A stretch of 64,000 nucleotides of DNA from contig CM055889.1 of assembly GCA_029582165.1 (NCBI GenBank), positions 13,200,841 to 13,264,840 on the forward strand, written 5' to 3'. The DNA comes from Portulaca oleracea (Eukaryota; Streptophyta; Magnoliopsida; Caryophyllales; Portulacaceae). The notes beneath the pieces were generated by a model that saw only the letters and a program-made list of their open reading frames with translations, had not been told where the DNA came from and searched no databases. The translations under genes were made by a program, and so were the position numbers. Below are positions 55,794 to 64,000 of this stretch, piece by piece (the stretch's first letter is position 1; every line of letters starts with the position of its first letter).

Positions 55794-56813
55794 GGGTTTT
55801 TGGCCTCAAATAATACGTACTGAGGGGCTTGTGACCGAAAATAATCCAAAGTGACTTTTAGACCACTGGCAGTCTGTACTTTTTCAATATTTTCTCCTAG
55901 CATTCCAGATTAGCTTTCCGGCACCGGAAATCTGACGTGGCCACCGGAGCACATGGTCCTTTAATGAAAAGCATGCCAAGTCAAATTTTAGTATTTGTTT
56001 CTGATTTTTTTTTTAAAAGCCAGTGAAGGTTTTTTTAATTCCATGTCATAACTCATAACTGTTGTTTTGTTTAGGCTGATGTGCGGTGGTCGACGATGCA
56101 ACAGGGGCATCAGACGGGAGGCGCGGCGGCAAGGGGTAGAGGTGGTGCTGAGTGTGTGCGAGGAGGGGGTGGATGTCGGTTCAGGGCAGCTCGACGATCA
56201 TGGTCCATGTGAGGGAGAGACAGTGAGGGCGGTTATGGCAGACAACAACAATGGATCTGGACTGAGGCTGCGGTGTTGGGCGGCAACGCACAAGGCTGGG
56301 ACGTCAATGCAGTCAGCATTGTGGCTGCGGTGCGAAAGGCGTGCGAATGGTGGCGGTGGCTGGCCGTCGCGAATTACGCTGGAGTGGGGCGGTGGAGGCT
56401 GCGATGCGGCGGCCATGGTGGTGAGAGTGAGGGAGTTTTCTGGGTGGATGGAGGGCTGAGCGATGACGTTGTTGGGCGGTGGTATGGGATGTGGGTGAGG
56501 GGAGATTCGAGAGGGAGTTAGGGTTGAGGGAAGCGTAAGAGAAATGAGAGAAGGGGGTAATTGGCGTTGAAATTTTTTTTAATTAAAAAAAACCTTCACT
56601 GGCTTTTAAAAAAAATCAGAAACAAATATTAAAATTTGACTGGGCATGCTTTTCATTAAAGGACCACGTGCTCCGGTGATACGCGATTTCCGGAAATCTA
56701 ACTGGATCGCTAGGAGAAAATATTGAAAAAGAATGATCACGTGGTCTAAAAGTCACTTTGGATTATTCTCGGTCACAAGCCCCTCAGTACGTATTATTTG
56801 AGGCCAAAAACCC
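55794..56813. mobile_element. Mutator-like element with GC-rich cargo (1,020 bp), nested in copy C
   Basis: The terminal repeats begin GGGTTTTTGGCCTCAAATAA at both ends and pair for about 245 bp. An exact 9-bp duplication TTTAAAAAA flanks it (55785-55793 and 56814-56822). The arms are typical AT-rich MULE sequence, but the centre (about 56070-56560) is abruptly GC-rich with an open frame of 130 codons. That pattern is seen when Mutator-like elements capture host DNA (Pack-MULE). The cargo frame has no domain I recognise. Confidence 0.8.
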
Positions 56814-57029
56814 TTTAAAAAATCATAATAATTGCTCATAATCTTAAAAAAATAATTTAAAAAATGTTTTAGGAACCACACTTCATTATCTATCTAGGGG
56901 AAGGAACGAAAAAAAACAAAAACAATATGCGATAGGCATGAAAAAAATAAAAAGAATGTGGTGATGGACTTGGTACCACTACGATACAATTTTTCGACAA
57001 CCAGAATACAAATTTAAAGTAGGGATTAT

Positions 57030-57380
57030 CAAAAAATTACTCGGAGGTACCTCAAAATTTGGGGAAACTATTTTTCGGTACCCCAATTTTTCAAAACTAA
57101 TTTTGAGGTACCTTTACTTTTTGGGTTAGTAATTATTTGGTGCTTTTCCAGCCATCAATTTTATTAAATGACCAAAATACCCTTATTCTTCTTCTTTAAG
57201 GATTTTTCTTTAAAAATGGAAGAACAAGGGTATTTCGGTCACTTAACCAAATTGATAACCGAAAAAGCACCTAATAATTTCTAACCCAAAAAGTAAGGGT
57301 ACTCCAAAATGAGTTTTAAAAAGTTGGGATACCTGAAAAACATTTCACCAAAAGTTAGGGTACCTCCGAGTAATTTTTTG
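57030..57380. mobile_element. Palindromic Mutator-like MITE (351 bp), nested in copy C
   Basis: Perfect terminal repeats start CAAAAAATTACTCGGAGGTA. The two arms of about 175 bp pair along almost the whole element. An exact 9-bp duplication AGGGATTAT flanks it (57021-57029 and 57381-57389). Confidence 0.85.
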
Positions 57381-57430
57381 AGGGATTATTGTCATCCAAT
57401 TTGCAAAAGTGCGTATTATCAGAATCCAAT

Positions 57431-57434
<4 letters not shown>

Positions 57435-57492
<58 letters not shown>
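57435..57492. repeat. (TA)n microsatellite
   Basis: About 29 TA units between Mutator-like copies C and D. Confidence 0.9.
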
Positions 57493-57495
<3 letters not shown>

Positions 57496-57945
57496 AAAAT
57501 TAGATTCTAACAATCCCTACTCTCATCAATTTTATAGCAATAATCCCTACTTTTTCATTTTGGATTCTGGATGTGCAAAAATAATAAAATTGGATTCTTA
57601 TGGGGCACCACCGAGAGTATACCATAAATATCATAGATTTTAAGTTGTATTAATTCAAAACTTAGTATAACAAAAATAAAACCTTAGTATAACACTTTAC
57701 CAGGATTTTTGATGAATTTACGACGTTTCTCCCAATTTTTTTTTTTACAATTTTTTCACTTTTATTCCTTTTTTAAAAAATCATAATAATTGCTCGGATT
57801 TAAAAAAATTATTTAAAAATTCTTTAAGTAACTATACTTCATTACCTTTCTGGGGGTAAGAATGAAAAAAAACAATAACAATATGGGACAGGAATGAAAA
57901 AAATAAAAAAAAATGTGGGGTGAATTTGGTACCACTATAATCTAA
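57493..57945. mobile_element. Mutator-like MITE, copy D, right arm truncated
   Basis: The left end GTGAAAATTAGATTCTAACA and internal words (CGACGTTTCTCCCAATTTTT, TCATAATAATTGCTCGG) match copies B and C. The right arm stops at the inner motif ACCACTATAATCTAATTTT, beside an (AC)n/(TA)n tract. Confidence 0.68.
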
Positions 57946-59236
57946 TTTTACACACACACATATATATATAAAACCGGAAGTCGGGATCGGGAGCGGGAAA
58001 TGAGTTTAAGTGCCACTCCAGGTCCCTGTGTTGACTGGACTTCATGTTTAGTCCCGCTTCCGATCTTGCTCTCACTGGGAGCGAGATTTTGGGACTAGGA
58101 CTTGATTGAGAGCGAGATGAGATTGGGATTTCTGAAATTTTTGCTCACCCGTAGTATAAACCACAAACTACACAAACTAACAGGCAAACAAACTGCAAAA
58201 TACAAGCAAATAGTTCAAACTCTCTTTTATTATAAAGAAAATAAGAAAATCGTTTGGTTGGTCAAAAACCCTGAAAAAATGGTCAATTTTCCCGAGTTGA
58301 CTTATTTTCCCCATGTTTGGATGTAGGTTGTCATTTGGAAAAGTTTCACGATGGACCACCATTTCCTCCATTTTCATAAGGAAAATTTTCCTTGAGAGGG
58401 CTAAGGGAAAATCTTTCCCAGGGACAACTTCCCATGGAAAATTTTATCCGGGAAAAATTTCCCTCGGGTTCCTACCAAACATTCTCTAAATTAAATGAAA
58501 TAAAAAGAAACCAAACCCATGCCCAAGTTTCCAATTACATGCAAACCGACATGCACCCCTAAACCTTGCACCTAACTCTCATTTCAGTAATAGAAAAGAA
58601 AGTTCAAGCCCAAGTAGACCTTGCAAACCTAAACCGAGACCCGAAACTCAGACTGGGAAAATCGAACCCGAACTCAAACTGACATTCGAATGGATGATTC
58701 GATCCTAACCCGAACATGGGACAACACGAACCCGAAATCGACCCAAACCGCAACCCTCAAAATGACCCGATTAAAATCCATAGAAGTGACACAAAATCAA
58801 GTCAAAATCCAATCGAAAAGAACTTCACCGAAACTAACCCAAATAACACTAACCCGAAGTCAACCCGTATTCGAACCCACACCCGAACTAGAATTGGTTG
58901 GCCCAATGCCAACCCGAACCGATCTTCAACCAAGTAGAATCTGAACCGATCAACCAATTACCAGGTTTAAGCCCAAGTAAACCTACTTTCCTTTTACATG
59001 ATGACCGACCTGTACTTAACTTTCCTGGTTATCCATCTTACTCTAGTCTCTCTATATAAACATATATTTACCATCTGAAACCCTTAAATCGTAAATCCAC
59101 ATTAAACCATCGTTCCAATTTCATGTGGTCAGAAGCTTTGTTTCTATTTCCTCTGGTTAGAAGCTTTGTTTTGCTTGTATCTTTTACGTCGGATTTCTTC
59201 CTGGCAAGTTTTGGTATAAGTTCATAAAGATGTTGG
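57946..59236. repeat. Intergenic, repeat-derived; CCCGAACCCGAAA-rich segment
   Basis: 58000-58110 has GGGAGCGGGA-type words. 58620-58960 is rich in CCCGAACCCGA / GACCC words of the kind seen in the hAT-like elements at 53267 and 59240. No gene was recognised. Confidence 0.45.
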
Positions 59237-59289
59237 AACTAGGTCTAGCGGAATCTGACCCGACTCAAAACAGATCTAATTTTCCAAAC

Positions 59290-59359
<70 letters not shown>

Positions 59360-59843
59360 CACAATATTTGACCGACTCGAATCTGTGGAAATTGCAGGTT
59401 TTGAACATGATTTTCTCGACCCGAACCCGAAATATACCGAACCCGGAAAACCCCAAATTAGCGGGTCAAACCCGACCCACCCGTTTCACCCGAAAACTTT
59501 ATTTTTTACATTCAAATCTATTATAATTTGTGACTTATCATTGGAATTCGCGCAACTCATTCATATGTTATTTCTCTAAGTTAAATTGAAATATTTACAA
59601 TAATCTATAGGTACTAGAAGATAATCATATTTTATTATGTATATTGTACCAAAAATAATATTTAAAGACATTATTTAAAAGAAAAGGGGGAAAAAGGTCG
59701 CAATTATAACCCGTTGGGTTGACCCAAAAATGGAATACACCGCCCATATTTATCCGAACCCAAAGTACACCCAACCCGTATTTATCCAAAGCCGATATAC
59801 GACCAACCCATAACCCGCTCGCCCGCCTGAATTGACAGGTCTA
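59237..59843. mobile_element. hAT-like element, inverted relative of 53267-53773
   Basis: The right end reads, in reverse, TAGACCTGTCAATTC, matching the left end of the element at 53267. Shared inverted segments include the GGTTGACCC and AATATGATTATCTTCTAGTA.C regions. A (TA)n tract at 59291-59355 interrupts it. The left boundary and target duplication are not resolved. Confidence 0.55.
59291..59355. repeat. (TA)n microsatellite
   Basis: About 32 TA units. Overlapping open frames encoding repeated Ile-Tyr are artefacts of this repeat. Confidence 0.9.
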
Positions 59844-60754
59844 GCCAGGTGCCATGGTTGTATTCATGGTTCTCGTACTTCCTATTTTTTCATGCAATGC
59901 AATTTGAAGATGAACGTGAAGTAAAATGGACGTCTGAATAGCGAACTAACTCTCATCCGACGTTGAGACAAGGAAGAGGTTGAACAACAGTTACATAAAA
60001 TCCGCTTTTACACGGTCCAGGGTGCTAAGCGATGAGCAACTTTATCTTCACTAATGTTACCCCTTGTGACTCGAGACTGATTTCAAGACATCCATCTGAT
60101 AATGTGAAAGGAAGGGATCCAACAGTTAGAAGCTATTTTGGCCTATCACAATTCACAAGGGATCCATGGCCAAATCCAAATCTGACACCCCGATTCCCAT
60201 AACATCATATGGAGGGTTTAATGTGACAGCCTTATCCTTGAATTAAGAAACTCAGAGAGGTTGCTGACGATTGACCCAAAATATATCCATCACTACCTAA
60301 TACTCCATGGAAAATAGAGGAAATCAAGAGGGATCCATGGCCGTGTTCTACAATGTCTACGGCAGACTTCCAGCAACAGATTTCATGTATAAAGATGACT
60401 TATGAATCTTCATAAACATATTCTTGGGTTACAACCCCGACATACAATTAAATGTTACAGAATAACAGCCTCTCTGCCTGCTAGCCTAAAATTTTCATAC
60501 ATAAATCTGTACAACAAAAGTCTACTCAACTAAGAATACAGTTAGGTATATGCCTCTTCTTTTTTTTTTTTAACTCAATTGAACCATACCCAAAGAGGGC
60601 TCCCTCTCTTTCTATCCCTATCTAACACAGCCTGAACTGCTTAAACTCCATTACTCTGTAGTAGGGAGATACCCTTTCTACTCACTAGATTCCGAGACCC
60701 TTAAGCCTGTAGTCCAATACCCGAGGGAGGAAACTTACCTGATTATATATTTTG
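59844..60754 (-). other. Intergenic DNA and presumed 3' UTR of bromodomain gene
   Basis: No gene recognised on either strand. The part near 60755 is probably 3' untranslated sequence of the minus-strand gene. Confidence 0.4.
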
Positions 60755-62766
60755 TCAGAGTTGCAATGCTAGTTTTGTTTGCGAAGGGCCTGTTTCCTGA
60801 TTAGACCCGGATACGCGGCCATTAGGGTTTTCTGTGTTAGAATTCTCTGACAACTTAACCTCTCCAGAAACATTGTTGACAGCAGACGGTGGCTGAAGAT
60901 TCTTAGTTTCAGTTCTCAACACTGATGCGGTAGACTGCAGATTGGACACAGTGGGCCTAGATGCCCCGGTTAGCTTGGCCATGTGGGTCACAGAATTGAG
61001 CCCATAAGTTCCATTGACCCTATTAACACGGGACTGGATGCTGGAGCCGTGCTGATTATGACGACCAGGATGAACGGCTGTCAATGCACAAGTGCTGCTA
61101 TTTGACACGTTGAACGTTGTGTTAGGATCAGAACTTGGGGTAGAGTTAGGTGCATTCGAGGTGGGTCCAACACCATTACTAGGAAATTCTAGAGAAGATA
61201 AGACTTGGGTGGTTTCATTACCAGCAGAAGAAGATGGAGATGAAGAAGAAGGGGCCTTGTCTGGCCCATCATCTGATTTTGGCTGGCTAGATGATTGCTC
61301 GCCTGTTGGATTCTGTGCTGGCTTGTCACCGTCTGTCTCTACTTGGTGCTGATAAGCAGAACCAGAAGGGGGATCATCCTGTACAGAGGAAGATGATTTT
61401 GAAGGCTGACCACTTCCAGCAGGTAACTGATTCGGGATTGGCCTCTCCATCACGGGAGCTTCATTTTCTCCGATCCAACCTGGGCCAAACTTTACGCCGG
61501 TAGGTAAGCACCTCTGGATCTTTTTTGCAGCAACTTTCCAAGCAACGGGTCCTAGTTTATCAGCAAATCGAGCCAGGCTCCTTGCATAACCATATTCTGT
61601 ATAAAGGCCCACCTGGGTCACATTGACAGACTGGGTCACAAACAGATGCTAAAAATAAACACCTCAGAATTCTTTGTTGCTTTTACTGAGATGCTCAAGA
61701 GAACCTAAAATAGGACAGAGATGATATGCTCAATTATACAGTTTGATCAGATCAGCCACCAAGCATTCAACAGCAAATAAATACTCCGTAAAAGCCACAT
61801 ATTGATCAAACGTAACCTGAATAACTTCATGTGTATTTGGAAAGCTAAACATTGATGATTCTTCGAACTTTTAGCCGATAAGGTGTATTATACTTACACC
61901 AATCAACTGCTTCCTCTCGCCATCAAATGTGGTCAATACTGATGGTTCTTGTCTTGAACCTAATGTATAGGGCTGATTGTAAGTGTTTCTTCTGCTCTCA
62001 TCAAGCACAATCTGTTTCTTCCCATGCTTCATTAAAATCCCCTTTGAAGCAGAACCTGCCAACATGGATCAACAACAAAAAAAAAAAAAAAAAGGGCCTT
62101 CAGCTTCTGTGACAGACAACTACAAAAAAGCATAAAACAGAAAGCCATATATGTAATCCAGATATATCATTAGCAACTCACCTGAATCAGCCTTCTCATA
62201 CCTCTCAGCTGACCAGCCAATATACGTTTCAGCATAATGAGAGCTATAACAAGACTGCAAAAACAGATTAGCTCCACTCTTCTGTAATAGGAGGTTCGGT
62301 TTTCTTGTGTCAACATTTGATTTATTGTTATTAACCGCAGTCTTAGGAGGAGTTGCCTCTGGCAAAACGGAGCTGGCACGCTCTAGTGGTGGTCGACCTG
62401 GCGGTCTCTTCAAATTCTTAGGAGGAGTCGCTTCTGAGAAATCAGAGTTAGCTCGCTGTAACGGGGGTCTACCGGGCGGTCTCTTCAAATTCTTTGGTGG
62501 TCGGCCCCTCCTTACAACCTTGGGTTCAGGTTCCTGCTCATTATCATCATTACCTTGCCTTAAGTTCTCAAAACTCTTCTTCGCCAGCTCTTGTATAGAA
62601 CGTGCCTGATGACAAAAGCAAAATCCTAAGCTCCATAAAACAATACAATCAAGCACAGATTGGCATTGGCAACTGAGATGAAAAGGCGCCTAGATACCTG
62701 TCTAAAGTAGATTGTATCCGGAGAGTTGTACTCCATTGCATTGGAACAAATCAAGAAAACATCTTT
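60755..62766 (-). CDS. Bromodomain and AT-hook protein, C-terminal part (BRD1/BRD2/BRD13-like)
   Basis: Four minus-strand exons join in frame: 62766-62698, 62605-62182, 62055-61898 and 61648-60755 (stop). The first encodes the end of a bromodomain (KDVFLICSNAMEYNSPDTIY), the helix that contains the conserved acetyl-lysine-binding Asn. The second continues with ARSIQELAKKSFENLRQG and basic AT-hook-like motifs RRGRPPKNLKRPPGRPP, duplicated once. The fourth starts with YGYARSLARFADKLGPVAWK and KFGPGWIGENEAP and ends with a long Ser/Pro/Asn-rich tail. This order matches plant bromodomain proteins that associate with SWI/SNF complexes and read acetylated histones. The N-terminal part and first bromodomain helices lie beyond the window or in an unresolved upstream exon. 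Confidence 0.85.
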
Positions 62767-64000
62767 CTGCATGAAAAGGGTACGCCAAAGAACCATTACT
62801 TTCTGGGATAAAGAATTTATTACACATTTACACTGTCTATTACTTCCTGGGATAAAGAATTTATTACACATTTACACTGTCTAAAAGATAAAACCCCTAA
62901 TTACATGCAAACTCCCCACAAAAAAAAAAAAAAAAGATGGTGCTTCAAACTGCTGTAGTTTGCATATTCATAGGGAATCGATATATGTAACAGCCCCTGT
63001 TAGTGGACACTAAGCGCACAGCAGGATACTGACTTTGGAATTATACCTAGAGCTAATCAAATCATTCAAACTGTCTCAAAAGCTGACGAGGACATTTTTC
63101 GGAACAAATGTAATGCTTAATTGACATGCATATTAATAGCAGATCATTGCATAATGACAGGGTCTTGTGAAAATCAATGCAACAGTAATTCAGCCATTCT
63201 GGACACAAAAATGCAGAAAAAACTTCAGCTTTTTCTGCTGGAGTGCTTTTCACAGGAACTAAACTCAGAAATTGAAGACGCTGTGACTATCACAGGAGTG
63301 CTTTTCCATGTAAAATTTATTTAAAAGAACAAGAAGATAGCCACAGAGCAAGTCTTTTGCACAACCATCTTGCTTTCATCATCCCCAAAGCACTCGGCTT
63401 TCACTCAGCAGTCAGCGGCATCAAAAGTATTACTGGCTAACTAGGTTTATAGGATATTAGGATGCTAAATTCACACTACGGAATTGTTGCAGTGTAAGGG
63501 ACAAGCTTAGAAAACCAAACAATTGTTCTCATCAGATAAGTCTCCTTCAGCTTTCATCCCCCCAACCCCTCCAAAGACCAAGAAAACAATCCAGCTTCAT
63601 GACTCCATTTTCTCTACATCAAGTTCTGAGAACAACCGAATGACAAGTCATCGAAACAAGAAGCTTATTCACACAGCACAACATGCTGAACAAAAATTAA
63701 AGCATCAACCCTTGCACGAATCCTGATCAAATTTCGACAAGCTCCAAAAATCTTTATGCCAATCATGACCATTTTGAATTAATTATTGAACAAAAGTGCT
63801 CTGTCCTTGTTATTGATTGGATTAGATAAAGCAATGGGTTCTATCAAATCAACTGCATACAAGCATATCCGTTTGCAATTAGATACCACAAAGCACAAAC
63901 ACATAAAACCTAGAGGAAGAATTCAGGAGGTTGCTAAATTGACTTTAACACAGGCTCCTCAGAAACTTTCACCCAAAATCAAAAAGGCAAAGCCTGAACA
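62767..64000 (-). other. Presumed long intron of the bromodomain gene
   Basis: No exon encoding the earlier bromodomain helices was found on the minus strand, and plus-strand frames lack recognisable motifs. There is a short tandem duplication (ATTACTTCCTGGGATAAAGA-like, about 62797-62880). The next upstream exon is probably beyond the window edge. Confidence 0.45.

Larger units (their letters stand above)
55528..57434. mobile_element. Mutator-like long-TIR MITE, copy C, carrying two nested elements
   Basis: The ends are GGGAAATTAGATTCTAATAA on the left and its near-complement on the right. Removing the nested insertions at 55794-56813 and 57030-57380 with one copy of each 9-bp duplication leaves about 518 bp, the same size as copy B. 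That strongly supports the nesting order. (TA)n tracts flank both sides. Confidence 0.78.

Noticed and set aside
59230..59526. Open frame encoding a long Ile-Tyr repeat
   Set aside because: Translation of a (TA)n microsatellite; the same artefact occurs near 57430.
63062..63253. Frame ending in LLRQFE, at first sight like a bromodomain exon end
   Set aside because: A stop follows at once, no splice donor is present, and the preceding residues do not fit a bromodomain. Coincidence.

Overview
This is a plant nuclear genome window, almost certainly from a dicot. Three protein-coding host loci have plant-type GT..AG introns: a bifunctional plastid riboflavin gene (RIBA1 type), an ankyrin/PGG-domain gene of the ACD6-like family, and a bromodomain/AT-hook chromatin gene. 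Most of the rest is nested transposable elements. I see no rRNA, tRNA, CRISPR array or prokaryotic-style operon. The exact species cannot be read from the sequence.

Layout: 1-1.7 kb is AT-rich and unannotated, with one fold-back repeat. 1.73-6.90 kb is a complete but degenerate Ty1/copia element on the minus strand (286-bp LTRs, 5-bp target duplication GGTAT). 7.6-7.86 kb is a MITE. 8.27-21.02 kb is a large Ty3/gypsy chromovirus-like element on the minus strand, with LTRs of about 3.4 kb and target duplication CGTCC. 21.68-26.09 kb is the seven-exon RIBA gene on the plus strand. 27.4-30.1 kb holds hAT-like and Mutator-like non-autonomous elements. 30.40-41.53 kb is the ACD6-like gene on the plus strand, whose first intron is about 9.1 kb and contains a decayed copia element (33.92-39.36 kb, TSD TGACT), Stowaway and Mutator-like MITEs and a three-copy repeat. 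41.78-42.08 kb is a 308-bp TRIM/SMART-type miniature LTR element. 42.3-53.2 kb is a LINE fragment split by a 9.4-kb CACTA transposon (43.66-53.05 kb), which itself carries a MITE near its right end. 53.2-58.0 kb is a dense pile of hAT-like and long-inverted-repeat (Mutator-like) elements, several sitting in (TA)n microsatellites and some nested inside others. 58-60.7 kb is repeat-derived and intergenic. 60.76-62.77 kb is the 3' half of the bromodomain gene on the minus strand, with its 5' part beyond the window.

The host genes do not form a pathway with each other. RIBA supplies the two entry activities of riboflavin synthesis. The ACD6-like locus is a membrane ankyrin protein of a family linked to defence and cell death, and it carries a 2-bp frameshift in this assembly. 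The bromodomain protein resembles plant SWI/SNF-associated BRD1/BRD2/BRD13 proteins. The transposon genes are all damaged: stops, frameshifts, and altered catalytic residues in two reverse transcriptases. The strongest second-look items are the tiny TRIM element, the Mutator-like nest with a GC-rich cargo region, the LINE/CACTA/MITE nest, and the contrast between near-identical gypsy LTRs and broken gypsy genes. That contrast may partly reflect homopolymer errors in the assembly.
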